Positions 1-11,460 of a DNA stretch of 64,000 bases are shown here, piece by piece; the stretch's first letter is position 1, and each line of letters opens with the position of its first letter. Below the pieces are notes generated by a model. That model was not told where the DNA came from. It searched no databases and was given only the letters and a program-made list of their open reading frames with translations. Both the position numbers and the translations under genes were made by a program. The stretch comes from Corylus avellana. Lineage: Eukaryota > Streptophyta > Magnoliopsida > Fagales > Betulaceae. The stretch is from contig NC_081545.1 in NCBI RefSeq assembly GCF_901000735.1, forward strand, positions 18,383,335-18,447,334. The letters run 5' to 3'.

Positions 1-1063
1 TTTAGATTACCTAGAATAGGGGCTCGGGCCCATATGGCGTCTCGATTATAGGAGTGGATGATGAAGGAGCCTCAGTGCTCACTTCCTCACCTTCTACCCG
101 ATGTAGATCTTGTGGGGCCTCCATTTGCTCCTACTCCTTCCTCTCTTCCACTTGATTTCTGACCACTTCATCACTCCTTAGTGTGGTCATAGCTTGCTCA
201 TGATAAAAAGTACTTTCATTTACCATGTAGTGTCCATCAGGATTGGCCACTGGCTGACTTTGAAGCTTTTCTTCTTCTCTATTAAGGTGGTTGATGATTT
301 GTTCAACGTGAACTTCTATCTTGGCATCTATCTCGTCGAAGAATTGAGGGGTATTGTGCACCAGTTCCTATTGAGACTTCATCATTTCTTGTTGAGATTT
401 CATTATCTCTTGTTGAGATTTCATAATCTAATTAGTCTCGCTGAGAAGTTTCAGTATCTGATCTTGCCTCTTCAACCTTTGATTTTGAAAGTCAGTCTTT
501 GACAGAAGAGATGGCTCCTCTTGATATTGTTATTGTGAAGGCAAGTAGATGGGAGATCGCTCCTCTTCGTGAGCTTCTATTTTAGCAATGGATTCAGAGT
601 GAGAGTTCATCATCTCCTGTTGAGGGTTCACAGTCTGACATATCTCGCTCTCAAGTTTCGACATCTTTTCTAAAAAATTCTCCTGAGAAGTTAACATCTT
701 TTCTTGAAAGTCAAAGCTCATTGGAGGAGGTGGTTCAGTTTGGTATTTCTACTGTGGAGTTGCTTGATATTGAGAGGAATAGGATTGATCATTGAACTGC
801 AGATATGCCTGATGGTACAGTTCATGAAATTGTGGAGTATAATTTCAAGGAGCTTGAGCTTGCCATGAGAGATTAGACTGGTTGCTCCATGCCGGGTTAT
901 AGGAATCAGAATAAAGGTCATTCACCGATCTAGAGAACGGTCTGTTCATATACTTATAAGAATAACTAGAAAATTGTCTAGCAGTAGGACAATCTCTAAT
1001 ATGGTAATAAGGATTATAGCAATATGAACATGGTCCATGGGGTATTGAAATGCCTCCCCACAT
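1..1063 (-). pseudogene. gag: Gag-like remnant of a non-autonomous Athila-type element
   Basis: The reading starts at an ATG at 1063 with MWGGISIPHGPC, the same opening as the Gag ORF at 32868. A zinc-knuckle relic follows (residues 12-25, CSYC....Y...C) in which the knuckle histidine is Tyr; the copies at 10176 and 32868 keep His. Further along, the segment near 131-361 reads LQSQPVANPDGHYM and YHEQAMTTLRSDEVV, matching the acidic, coiled-coil-like middle part of the other copies. Frames change several times between these blocks (pieces at 845-1063, 530-721 and 131-361), so no full protein can be made. A nucleocapsid role is inferred from the knuckle. The element runs off the left edge. Confidence 0.8.
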
Positions 1064-1189
1064 GAACTAAATCGATAAAAATAAAATAAAATAACAAAAT
1101 AAAAAGAAACTCACAAACGGCTCAAAAATGCAGCTTTGGAGTGTTGGAATTTAGAAGCTGCAATTGCTGGAAACAGGCACTCTGCAGTA

Positions 1190-1246
1190 GGTGCGCTTTA
1201 TTGCACAGGAAGGTGCGCTCGAGCGCACTACCAATGATAAGCGCCA
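1190..1246. repeat. Short GCGCTCGAGCGCAC-type palindrome array in the element leader
   Basis: The stretch contains GGTGCGCTTTATTGC followed by GGTGCGCTCGAGCGCAC, a near-perfect palindrome around an XhoI-like CTCGAG core. It lies between the PBS and the gag start, the same place as the arrays at 9915-10010 and 32655-32720. Confidence 0.7.
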
Positions 1247-1388
1247 ATGATAGGCTCGAACCCAGGATTAGAAAACTAAACCAAAACAAGATTAGAAAAC
1301 AAATGAAAATAAAATAAAATGAAAGAAAAACAGAAAATAATTAAGCTAGATTTAATCTTTAAAACTTAACAATGCAACCGTTAAGCAG

Positions 1389-1406
1389 TCCCCGACAACT
1401 ACACCA
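1389..1406 (-). other. Degenerate primer-binding site (tRNA-Asp type)
   Basis: On the minus strand this reads TGGTGTAGTTGTCGGGGA, a mutated form of the Athila-type site TGGCGCCGTTGCCGGGGA, which is complementary to the 3' end of tRNA-Asp. It sits a few bases inside the end of the LTR at 1412, fixing the element's minus orientation. Confidence 0.75.
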
Positions 1407-1411
1407 AAAAT

Positions 1412-2948
1412 TGATGTGGTCTTTTGTTTACAAAATATATCAATAATAAAATACCACTCGCAATAGTACAAATCCTTGTAGGATAGGGTTATATTGAGGA
1501 TGTCGAACCTCAAGGACTGCAGGGCTGTTGTTATCAAACTTTTCATGATTAAATATAACTTAATGTAAAGTACGTTGATTTGATTTTGATTATAACTGAA
1601 TTAAATGCATAAAATTAAAGATAGATGATGAGAGATAGAATAAGGGGATGATTTCACCACTAACTGAATAACAATGGTCAATCATAAATTAATAAGGGAA
1701 CTTCATAATATTCATGATATAGGACTCGTCTTACTAAAGTAATCAAGAAAATACCATCATTAAGGAAATAAGTATAACCCATCTTCGGTTGGCACGGACT
1801 GTCCACCTAACCACTAAGATTCGGTACGATCCGTCTTCCCTAGATATGAATTATCTAATTCCTTGATAGGCTACATATAATCAAGGGAATAGTATAACCC
1901 ATCTTCGGTTGGTTCGAACTGTCTACCTAAATTGCACTAAACTAAGGTGTAGTACAATCTGTTTTCCCTAAGCATGACCTATCTAACACTCTTGATCATA
2001 TGTTAGTTAAAACCATTGTATAATAATCTTTCATATAATCCTAAAAAATATGAAGGATTGAGTTCAATCAATATAAAAGACTTTCTAAGACAAGAGAAAA
2101 ATTTCATAATGATTGAATATATACATTAAAAACAATTTTCACATTTATACAACTATCATGCATATAGAAAAATCCAAATTAAAATACAATTAAACCATTG
2201 TTACTTGGAAAGGGCTACATCAATGCCCTATTACAGAATTAGCTACTCATCTTGGTGCTGAAATGACCTCCTTCCATGGATTATCTCCTCTTCAACTTGT
2301 CAAGCTTCGAAGAAGATTTTTGTATCTAAAACTAAGCACACTTCTCTTGAAGCTTAGAGGCCTATTTATAGGGAGCAAACATGCCCTAGAAGCCCCAAGA
2401 ATCCCAGAAAAAATCATACTTCAATCTCCTAGTCAAATTAGGAAGCAATCCAAGTACAAGGCAGAATAGGATTTGTCCAAATTTGCGTTCTTTTATTGCG
2501 GGACGATTTGGGCATAGCAAACATCCGAATTAGGAAAATCATATTTCACATTAATTTTTAGCATTTGGCGTTAGCTTTCCAATTCCTCTAGATTCACCTC
2601 AATCCAATACTTGAACTGAAAGTTATGATCAAAATACTAAGACATGCAGAATCCAAATTTGAATCCAATCTGATTTTGAGTCCAATTTGAGAAATTCCAA
2701 TTTAATCATTTTCTTGATTTGATTGAACTTAACCACATCATATAGGTTTTCTATTATGATTGGTTAAGCTTAACCATATCTTCTTAGTCTTATCAAAGTG
2801 TGCTTTGAGCCAAAATCAATGAAATTAATTGCATCTTTATGTAAAACCTGAAAACAATAAAACAACATAAAATCAAACAAATAACAATGCTAAGGAATTA
2901 ACATACGCGAGTTAAGAGGCTTGAATGTGCAAGATTCAGCGCTTATCA
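1412..2948 (-). mobile_element. LTR, Athila-type family F2 (5' LTR of the left-edge element)
   Basis: On the minus strand the LTR begins TGATAAGCGCTGAATC at 2948 and ends near 1412, next to the PBS. It carries a minus-strand TATA box (CTATAAATAG) near 2365 and repeated words such as ATAACCCATCTTCGGTTGG near 1776 and 1896. The same LTR type is found at 61871-63183 and, as a hybrid, at 21053-22613. The end by the PBS is placed by alignment with 61871 and may be off by a few bases. Confidence 0.8.
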
Positions 2949-4069
2949 GGTACGATCCGTCTTCCCTAGGTATGACCTATCTAATTTCTTAATAGGATAC
3001 ACCCAATCAATGGAATAGTATAACCCATCTTCCGTTGGTATGAATTCTCTACCTAAATTACACTAAACTAGAGTATAGTACAATCTGTCTTCCCTAGGCA
3101 TGATCTATCTAATTCTATTGATCATGTGTCAATTAAAACCGTTGTATAACAATCATTCACATAATCACGGAAAATATGAAAGATTGAGTTCAATCAATAT
3201 AAAAGGCTTTCTAAGATAAGATAAGAAATTTATAATGATTTCTCACAGTTATATAACCATCATGCATAATATAGAAAAACCCAAATTGTAATATAATTAA
3301 ACCATTATTACTTTGAAAGAGCTACATCAATGCCCTATTACAGATTTAGTTGCTCATCGTGGTGCTGGGATGGCCTTCTGCCATGATCCTCTTATCTTCA
3401 ACTTGTCAAGCCTCTAAGAAGATCTTTGTATGAATTATTTCTCTAAAACCAAGCACACCTCTTTTCAAGGCTTAGAGGCCTATTTATAGGGTGTAAAACA
3501 AACCCTAAAAGTCCTAGAAATTCCAGAAAAATTGTACTTCAATCTCCTAGTCAAAGTACGAAGCAATCCTAGTACAAATCGGAATAGGATTCGTCGACAT
3601 TTTTGTTCTTTTATTACTGGACGATTTCGGCATAGAAAACTTCTGAATTAGGAAAATCCTATTTCACAATGATTTGTATCCTTTTGAGTTATCTTTCTAA
3701 TGCTGCTAGTTTCACCTCAATCTGATACTTTAGTGGAAATTTATGATCAAAATACTGAGACATGCACATAATCCAAATTTAAATCAAATCCAATTTTAAC
3801 TCCAATTAGAGAAATTCCGATTTAAACCTTTCCTTTATTTGATTAAACTTGACCACATCATATACGTCCTCTATTATGATTGGTTAAGCTTAACCACTTC
3901 TTCTAGGTCTTCTCAAAGTATGTTCTAAGCCCAAAAGCAATGGTATTTCTTGTATCATTATTAAACACCTGAAAACACTAAAATAACACAAAATCAAACA
4001 AATAACAATGCTAAGGAATTAACTTATGTGAGTTAAGGGGCTTGAATGTGCAACATTACGTGCTCATCG
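2949..4069 (-). mobile_element. Truncated second F2-type LTR abutting the first
   Basis: Sequence from 2949 (GGTACGATCCGTCTTCC) realigns with the middle of the neighbouring LTR (about 1823 onward) and continues to the LTR start at about 4069 (minus CGATGAGCACGTAATG, a mutated TGATAAGCGC). It includes its own TATTTATAGGG at about 3481-3491. The simplest reading is that the left-edge element inserted into this older LTR; its other half would lie left of the window. Confidence 0.7.
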
Positions 4070-4853
4070 TGATCCTTTAGTCAAGATAGCATTCTTTCTC
4101 CTGATTTTATATTATTGATTGATTTTCCAAAAGTTGATGGAGTGAGATGCCTCTTTTGTCTGATTAACTCAATGTGAACATTGTTGGATTGTTCCCTTCT
4201 TTTGAGATGATTCCTTGAGTAAGTTTTTGGGTGTAAATATGTCTAAGGCATCTCTCTTAAAACATATGTTTCAAAAGCAAGTATACGTTTTATCAAGCAT
4301 CTCGTGTCTTATTAGTGTGAAACTCTGTTTTGATCTTGTGCAAATTGACCCCATATGTCTGATGTCTCAAATGTGCATGGCATCACCTCCTTCAATGACA
4401 CGTTAAATGATCAAAGATCAAGTGTTCCCTATATTTTGTGAACTTCTAATGATGAACTTCTTTATTGACCCTTATAGAAAAAGTTGATGTCTTTGCATTG
4501 CTGTAAAAGGTGAAACACCCAAGGGATTAATTATTCTTCTAATAAATGCTTGGACAATTGAGGACGAAGGGTGTGTGACTTTTTGCTCAAGAATTAGAAA
4601 AGAGGGGTTTGACTTTTGTATAAAGTGATTAACAATTTCATGTGTGACATCTTGACAGTTGAGGTTTGAATTGTGCATCCCCAGTTTTTGAATTGATCAC
4701 TCACTTCACTTACTATGCCTTAGTTTGATTATCTTCTCAAATTTCTTATTGTGTGAATTTAATCTGTAAATGGGTCTTTTCCAATTTGTGTGACCAGAGA
4801 GTTAATTGACTTTTGAATCTCTTGTTTATCTCTTAAGGAAGATTTATTGAGGT
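4070..4853. other. Unclassified AT-rich sequence
   Basis: No convincing coding frame, LTR end or inverted repeat is visible. Short ORFs on both strands (4215-4406, 4472-4678) have no recognisable motif. It may be the inner part of, or flank to, the copia-like element that follows. Confidence 0.4.
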
Positions 4854-5240
4854 TGTTGGGTTCTCAAAACTAGTTTTTTTGGGAAAACAAAGGAGATTTT
4901 TTTGTGCCGTCGTAACGAAGGTTGTCTCGTCTTAACGGGATGTGGTGTGTGCCTTCCATCTTAATGGGGTTGCTCCCTGTCATGACATGAAGTGGTGTTC
5001 CTTCCGTCATAATGGGAGAGGTATTGCGTTAAGACGGGAATTCAACTGTCTAGTCGATTTTTGTCTTCTTGTCTTAACGAAGTGTACCCCCATTAGGACA
5101 GAAACTAGATCTACTTTTCTTCATACTGTCTCCTTGTTCAGTTACTTCTCCTCTTCAAAATCTTTTCATTTCTTGTTTCAAAAGCTTGCTCTCTTTTTCC
5201 TCCTTTTGGCCTAGTCTCTCTATCTACGGCATCTTTGAAA
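4854..5240 (+). mobile_element. Copia-like LTR segment with CGTC-TTAACG word array
   Basis: The stretch begins TGTTGGG, the usual start of many copia LTRs, and holds an irregular series of words such as CGTCGTAACGAAGG, CGTCTTAACGGGATG, CGTCATAATGGGAG and CGTTAAGACGGGA between about 4908 and 5100. The same kind of array recurs in the LTR at 15552. I could not find a PBS after it, so its right end is uncertain and it may be a partial LTR. Confidence 0.5.
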
Positions 5241-5800
5241 GGTATGCATCTCTCTTCTACTTGTTTTCATGAGATTGATTATGGTTTAATCTCTCTTGGT
5301 TGGTTTTGAAAATTTCTTGGCTTTTCATGCAGTTTGTTATATCATGTCTGATTGTGGAGTGATTTTGCATGATTGATTGATTGGTTTCATTAAAAGCTTG
5401 ATTATTAGATGTTAATCTGAGCTTTGAGTTCTCATATTGTGGAAATAGACTCTCAATTGTTTTTGTTCTCTCCATCTCTTTCTGTTATCTACCCGTACTT
5501 GTTGCTTGTGTTGAACATGAAACTTTTTGTTTAAGACTTGATACATGAAATTTAGGACTTCTTTATATCTGTTGAGATTAAACTGTCTAGTTTTTCTTGA
5601 CATGGTTAGGTTCTTCTGTTCTGAGAAGAAATGGTGTTTCAAATGTTCTTCGACATATCCAATATATTTGAGTAATAGTATCCTTATATTTTGTCAAGTG
5701 ATTTCAATTGGGAGGAAAAAGTGATTCTTGAAGTATCATAAGAGTTTTCCTTTTTGCTTGAGATTTGTCTTCCTCAAAAGGTAAGAAACTCTCTAGAGTT
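5241..5800. other. Leader-like sequence without clear coding
   Basis: T-rich, low-complexity sequence between the copia-like LTR segment and the first recognisable codons of the broken ORF. CAAAAGGTAAGAAA at 5775-5788 contains a good splice-donor word, but the coding frame seems to run on through it (SSKGKKLSRVE). I see no other gene or repeat here. Confidence 0.35.
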
Positions 5801-6346
5801 GAAAATGTAATGCCCCCAAAATTAGCCTTGGCTAACTTGGCAGGGTTACTGGCAATTATCCCAGTTAAACCAACTTGTGGCTAAATGAGGAATCATCCCT
5901 TTAAGTATTATCGGAGTTAATGCATAGGAAGGTGAAATAAAATCTGAGAAACTATTAAATCATCAAATGGATAAGTATATTCCTAGAAATTAAGGACATG
6001 GAGCAACTAATAATAATGTAAAACAAAACTGATAGCAGCATGAAGATTCTAAATCAAGGTCCATAGTGACAACCGTGCCACTCCTAGGTTCTAGTGACAA
6101 ACTTCCTAAAAGGGTAATAATAACATAAGTCTAACAACTTAGTAAGTAAACCTTACAATTAGGTATGACATTAATCCATTTAAGCAGAAATAAACGCGCA
6201 GTTTTAGTAAACATTTAAAAGAGGTGTTGTCTCCGTTAATACACCATAAAAGTATTGTTTGGTTAATAAAAGAGTGGTGTACTCCTGGCGGCAATCACCT
6301 AAGCATTTTAATACAGGAAAAACTAATGCTTTATAGGTCATAACTC

Positions 6347-6661
6347 TCATGTAGGGTCTACCCGAGATATCTCAGTAGGGTTGGCGCTGTCCTGAGGGAC
6401 CTGTAATACAATGCCGGTGCTCCGACCATTGTACACTACCGTCCATCCCATTAGTGGCACGACCGAGTCCGACCTCGGGTGGCCCACACCACTAATGATG
6501 TCCGTTCTATAGTGACCATCCATTAAGGAATGGCTGCGCCTGGTCACAAAACCATTGGATCCAAAGCCTACATAACAACACACACATTTGACCATAGAAT
6601 GAAGTCTATATAGTAAGCCCATGGCAATGATTCCGCATGTATTGGTGCCCATGTCATACAA
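6347..6661 (-). other. Recurrent LTR-borne short ORF
   Basis: A 104-codon ORF in the R-U5 part of the solo LTR. Related readings, in the transcription sense of the LTR, occur at 42763-43086 (107 codons), 17060-17296 and 61311-61499, all containing MGLLYRL..(S/F)MVK and (F/L)GSNG. Nothing in it resembles a known domain. It may be a leader ORF of the element or simply a by-product of conserved LTR sequence. Confidence 0.35.
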
Positions 6662-7394
6662 TGCATCTTATCAACTAGTTATTAAAGCAGTTACCAAGTT
6701 ATTATGAAAAGTAAACATGTTCATATCATACTCGTGATCAGTCAACTGACATATCCCACATTTTTAAGGAAAGAGTTCGTAAGTGTTTACTTACCTCGTA
6801 CGCTCGCTTGAATCCTCTGACATTGCTAAATCCTGCTATAACGAAATACGACACGCCGTTATACACAATTTTAGAGGACCCTTACGAGTAAGATACTAAG
6901 CCTTATCTAACAAAAGGATTGTTAGACTCTAAATTTCACGAGAGTGAGGCTTAAACGCAGATGCTCAGCTTCTTCACTGTACGTCCGGGCTGGAGAGCGT
7001 ACGTTCAGTCAGTGAGTTAGGCAATTCGGCAAAAGCTCCAAACTATGTTTTATGGTTTCTATAAAGCCTATAGGCTATCATATCTCCTTCTAGGCTATTG
7101 AATAAACATAAGAAAACTCAATCATCATGCAATACAAGGAATCAAGGAAGGTTTTGAAACTCTTTTGAAAACATTCTTGGTTTGTAAGGAAATGAGTGAA
7201 AAGCTTGACATAGTGTCTTTTGAAAACTCACAACATTAATAAAGCAATAAGAACAACATTGAAGGTATAAAACTGGGCAAGGGTTACCTTTCTTCCTTCT
7301 CTCTCTCAAATCAAAAACTCACAAATCACTCACACAGAGGTTCATCAGTGAGTCTAGGGCGTAAGAATGGGTTCAAAGAGGTGGTGGGGGTTGA

Positions 7395-7403
7395 TATTTA
7401 TAG
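7395..7403 (-). promoter_or_regulatory. TATA box of solo LTR A copy 1
   Basis: CTATAAATA on the minus strand, in the context GGCCTATAAATATC. The GTACGT array (7440-7740) lies directly upstream in this orientation. Confidence 0.65.
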
Positions 7404-7439
7404 GCCAGAAAAGTTGAGGGCACTACCAACTACTCTGAA

Positions 7440-7740
7440 AAGTAGCGGGCGTCTGGTACTATTGGGGCGTATGTCCAGTACTGTTTATTCAACGGTCCAA
7501 ATGGTGCATCATACGTACAATCATTAACGAGTGGTCATTCCAAAAGTAGCATACGTCTGGTACTAAAGACAAGAGTGTACGTCTAGTGGTCCCCTGGCGT
7601 ACGTTCGGTACTAAAGACAAGAGCGTACGTTCGGTACTAAAGACAAGAGCGTACGTCTGGTGGTCCCCTGGCTTATAACCGGTACTAGAGACAAGAGCGT
7701 ACGTCCGGTACTACTGGGCATACGTACAGTTAGTAAGGGT
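7440..7740. repeat. GTACGT palindrome array in LTR U3
   Basis: At least eight irregular copies of a word around (C)GTACGT(C/A)(C/T)GGTACTA, e.g. GCGTACGTCCGGTACTAC near 7695-7712 and GCGTACGTTCGGTACT near 7622, separated by spacers such as AAAGACAAGA and GGTCCCCTGG. Two further copies lie in the downstream half at about 6978-7010. The words contain the self-complementary hexamer GTACGT/ACGTAC. Function unknown; the location upstream of the TATA box suggests protein-binding sites. Confidence 0.8.
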
Positions 7741-8299
7741 GGGGTCTGGTTTTGCTTCAAGGCTTTATGGTTAAGTGTGAGGGCTTTAGGTTATGCTGAG
7801 ATGCTTAGGGTTTTCAGTTTAGGGTTGATTTATAAAGCTATTAACTCGTTGAGTAAGGGTTTAAAACTCTTTTTAAAACAATTTAAAAAGTCGGGGTATT
7901 ACAGAAAAGGATGCGAAACTTAAGCCTATCATGATTTTCCAATCTGTCAAAAAGGTTCGAGTGGCTCTTGGCCCTAATTCTCCTATGTAACAGTCTGCAA
8001 TTGAAAATGGCGAAGATGCTTTAGCTTGGAGGTTTTAGTCAAGTTCTGATCAAGTTCGTTTTCTTTCAAAGAAGATCTCGGGACGCAAAGTTATTGTTGA
8101 GTGTCCTATTTCTATGGAGGTTTTCTCTTCTGAAGAGTTATGGATCATTCCTTGGGTATTTGAGAGCAGAAAATGGCTCTTTTTCACCGTGCCTCAACCA
8201 GCTGTGTTTCCTAAAATGGTTCGGGAATTTTACTCAAATGTTCGTGAACATATTGCTTCTTCTTCAACCCTCACCACTTTTGTCAGAGGAAAAGATATT

Positions 8300-9794
8300 T
8301 GATAAGTGCCAAAAAATTCATATTTTAGCCCTTAACTTATATTTATTAATTCCTTAGTTTTGTTAGTTTGTGCTATTTTATTTCATTTTTGTAATTTCTT
8401 TGTTTTATAGGTCATGGAAGAAAAGAAAGTGTTTCCGAAGAAGTTCCAAGCTTAAAAGGCAAATTGCGAAGACCTAGAAGATATGATTAAGCTTAACCAA
8501 TCATAATAGATGACCTATATGATGTGGTAAAGTTTAATCAAATAAATGAAATGATTAAATCGGAATTTCTCAAATTGGAGTCAAAATCGGATTAGATTTA
8601 AATTTGGATTCTGTACATGTCTCGGTATTTTGACCATAACTTTCAGTTCAAATATCTGATTGAGGTGATTCAAGTGGCATTGGAAATTTATCTCAAAATT
8701 ATACAAATCATTGTGAAATAACATTTTCCTAATTTGGACTGCCGCTATACCAAAAGCACCCCACAAAATAGGAATGCAATTTTGGACAAATCCTATTCCG
8801 ATTTGGACTTAGGTTTTCTTTATCCGAATTGGACTAGGACTTAAATCGCCGAATTTCCTAGGATTACTAGGGCTTTTAGGACTCTCCTAAGCCCTATAAA
8901 TAGACCGCTAAGCCTTACAATTCAATACACAATTTGTAGGAGACAGCTTTGGGGAGAGGAATTGGATGCTACTTCAAGAAATAGTTTTTTGCTCTTTCTT
9001 TCCCTTTTCTTTTTAGTTTTATTTTAATTATGTGTAACTAACTCTTTAGTAGGGATAGATTAAAGCCCTAATTATGTTTATTTAATATTTCAATATTGGC
9101 GCCTTTGTGATAATCATATTGTATTGCTTAACTTGATTAATTCTTGTTTTCTGGAATTCCTCATATGTATGTGATTGGCCATTATATGCATGTGGTATGG
9201 ATTAATTAATTAAATCAATTTGGATGACCGAGTCTTGGGTTTAATAAGAGAAACAAAAGAAATCCACACCGGATTCTTGGGTTAATCAACATGAAAAACC
9301 GAGAGTATACACCCATGCCCTAGGTTCCGCGTGTTTGTCGATTTCCATATATTTATGCTTTCTTAAAGAATAACTTAATATACACCCATGCTAAATCTTT
9401 TCAGAAAGAAAAGAGTTAGAGTATACATCCATGCCTAACTCGTTGCTTAGGGAAATCAATAGCTTAAGGAGTATACACTCATGCCCTTAGGTTGGCAAAC
9501 ATTAGGTATTCATAATATGATTGGATCATTGGCATATTGTTATATAATTTTAGCATGTTTAGTGGTCGATATCAAAGCCCTACCTTTACCTTTTATTTAT
9601 CTTTATTTCTTTTCCTTAGTATCAATATCAATCTCGTGATAATTTTGGTATTTTAATTACTTCTAAAACAAAATCAACAATTTCCGTGGGATCGATCTCA
9701 TACTTACTGCACTATACTATCGTTTGATTTTGTGCACTTGTGAGTAAAACGTACTAAATATTATCTATTAATTTAGGTAGTATTTGGTACAACA
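8300..9794 (+). mobile_element. 5' LTR, family F1
   Basis: Begins TGATAAGTGCC and ends GGTACAACA. A TATA box (CTATAAATA) lies at 8894-8902 followed by the leader. The U5 part holds four irregularly spaced copies of GTATACACCCATGCC (near 9305, 9379, 9421 and 9471). LTRs of the same family: 12905-14385, 35822-37281, 55412-56896 and the fragment 32271-32538. Confidence 0.92.
8894..8902 (+). promoter_or_regulatory. TATA box of F1 5' LTR
   Basis: CTATAAATA in GCCCTATAAATAGACC; the equivalent box in the 3' LTR is at 13484-13492, and 36377-36385 carries a variant CTATAGATA. Confidence 0.65.
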
Positions 9795-9800
9795 AGTTTT

Positions 9801-9818
9801 TGGCGTCGTTGCCGGGGA
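9801..9818 (+). other. Primer-binding site (tRNA-Asp type)
   Basis: TGGCGTCGTTGCCGGGGA, one mismatch from the Athila-type site complementary to the tRNA-Asp 3' end, six bases after the LTR end. Confidence 0.9.
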
Positions 9819-9914
9819 TTATTTGATTTTGTTTGGAATTTTTTTTCCTTTAATTTATTTTTGTTTTAAATTTTTCTGTTTTTCTAGTTTTTTCCACTGT
9901 TCCTGTTCTATCTC

Positions 9915-10010
9915 TAGAGGTGCGCTCGAGTGCCTAACTGGGGCGATCGAGCGCACCAGTGCGATCGAGCGAATCTCATAGTGCGATCGATCGCACATCC
10001 GGATGGCAGC
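9915..10010. repeat. GCGATCGAGCGCAC palindrome array in the leader
   Basis: Contains GGTGCGCTCGAGTGCC, GGCGATCGAGCGCACC, GTGCGATCGAGCGAAT and GTGCGATCGATCGCAC in about 95 bases, in otherwise AT-rich DNA. It lies between the PBS and a long poly-T tract (about 10038-10070). Confidence 0.85.
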
Positions 10011-10036
10011 GCAGTTACTATACTAATTATAGATCC

Positions 10037-10070
<34 letters not shown>

Positions 10071-10150
10071 CATGCAGAGTCAGTTGAGTCTGCATCTTCG
10101 TAAGTTTTAATTTTAATTTTGTTTTTATTTTCCCTTTTTATTTTAACCTT

Positions 10151-11460
10151 TTGTTTTTTTTTTTTTTTTTCACACATGTGGGCGGCATTCCGACACCCCG
10201 TAGACCATGTTCATGTTGCCATGACCCTTATCACCGTGTTAGAAGATGTCCTACAATGAGACAAATTTCTAACAAATTTTATGGGCACATGAAAACATCA
10301 TTCTCTAGACCGGGGAATGACCTCTATTTTGATTCATATTACCCATCATGGCAAACTCAAGCTCCTGGAATTCATGCTCCACAATCTCATGGGCTGCAAC
10401 ATCACTTATGTCAGCAATTCTATAATCATGCATATTCCTCTCAATCAGCACAACAGCAATATCAGGCTGAACCACCTCCTCTTGAGTTTTATGAAAATAC
10501 ATTAGCTATGATCAGCTCAGCAATTGAGGAGATGAAGAACTCTCATTTGAAATTAGTTAAAAGGATGGAGGCCCACTGTATACAAAGAACAGGTTTTCTC
10601 AAAAAGGAAGAGCCCCAAAGTCAGTCAATTACCACTCTTCATGGACATTATATGGAGGAAGAGAGTATTTGCTATCATGAAGAAGAGCCATCTCCATAGT
10701 TATATGGCAAATCCTATTCTTGTCTTAGCCCCTGTCTGAGGCAATCCATTTTCAAAATAGTAGCTCATGAAGAGGAACCATCTCCCATATATGACTATTC
10801 ATATTCCTCTCCACCTTAGCAATACCAACAAGAGATACCTCCTCTGAAGAATTTCGCGTTAGAAGAAGCGCATGCTAGTTTAGAAGAAACAATGTCAGCT
10901 TTTCTTAGCCACAGTAAAGCCTATAATCAATGGTTGCAATCCACCATGGCCAAGACAGAGGATCACTTCAAGCAAATATCAGACATACTTAAAGAAGAAG
11001 AAGAAGAGTGTCAAAGTTAGTTGGTGGCCAATCCTAATGAGCATTACGTGGAGGATGAGTGCACCGACTATCATGAGCACGCTATCACATTGAGGTGTGA
11101 AGAGGTGGTTGAAAATCAAGTGGAAGAGGGGAAGGAGGAGCAAACCGAAGTTCCACAAGAGCCACATCAGGAAAAAGAAGAGAGCACATAGATTTCTTCA
11201 ACATTAGCTCTTATTCCTAAAACACCAAAAGGCCAGGAGAGAAGTCTGTTAGAGCTACCACATGAATAAATTGAGGACATTAAGATAGAAAAGCTCCCTG
11301 AGTTTTCTTCCTACTTTATTCAGTTCATGATTCCCCATCGGATGAGAAACTATTTGAGAAAACTCAAAGTGGTACTCCCTAATCTATAGACATTTGGAAT
11401 CACCTTGCACACAGAAAATATCATACCCTTTGGTGCAAGAGAAGAAAAGGTTGGTGCTTC
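10151..11460 (+). pseudogene. gag: Gag-like ORF fused to a Pol linker remnant (non-autonomous element)
   Basis: The native start is the ATG at 10176, but a G is missing just after codon 2 compared with the copy at 32868, so the real frame (GGIPTPRRPCSCCHDPYH) is read from an upstream non-ATG codon. A CX2CX4HX4C zinc knuckle is intact (C-SC-C-HDPY-H-RVRR-C). A Gln-rich and then acidic coiled-coil-like region follows, broken by stops at about 10697, 10818 and 11018. Near 11320-11370 the frame reads a HDSPSDEKLFEKTQSG block that in the autonomous element (about 26930) lies between RNase H and integrase. RT, RNase H and the integrase core are absent. Confidence 0.82.

Larger units (their letters stand above)
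5806..7903 (-). mobile_element. Solo LTR, chromovirus-type family A, copy 1
   Basis: On the plus strand it starts TGTAATGCCCCC and ends GGGGTATTACA, so the ends are inverted TG...CA. It is flanked by perfect 5-bp duplications GAAAA (5801-5805 and 7904-7908), the mark of integrase-made insertion. Minus-strand transcription polarity is inferred from a CTATAAATA box at 7395-7403 with the GTACGT array upstream of it, followed by a pyrimidine/purine leader with AAGGTAACC. No internal domain lies between the duplications, so this is a solo LTR left by LTR-LTR recombination. It interrupts the ORF around 5800. A second copy lies at 42197-44245. Confidence 0.9.
5761..8299 (+). pseudogene. 5' part of a plant-transposon-type ORF, split by a solo LTR
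   Basis: Coding-like sequence runs from about 5764 (SSKGKKLSRVE), is interrupted by the solo LTR at 5806-7903, and resumes in the same frame at 7904/7909 (AKLKPIMIFQSVKKV). The later part is the clearest: SMEVFSSEELWIIPWVFE from 8114 and MVREFYSNVREHIASSSTLT to 8299. The V-R-E-F-Y-(S/A)-N block followed by VRGK is typical of the 'putative plant transposon protein' family (Pfam PF20167 type), found in plant retroelements with unknown biochemical role. In-frame stops near 7990 and 8037 show decay. The ORF is cut at VRGKDI by the element at 8300 and continues at 14391. Confidence 0.7.
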
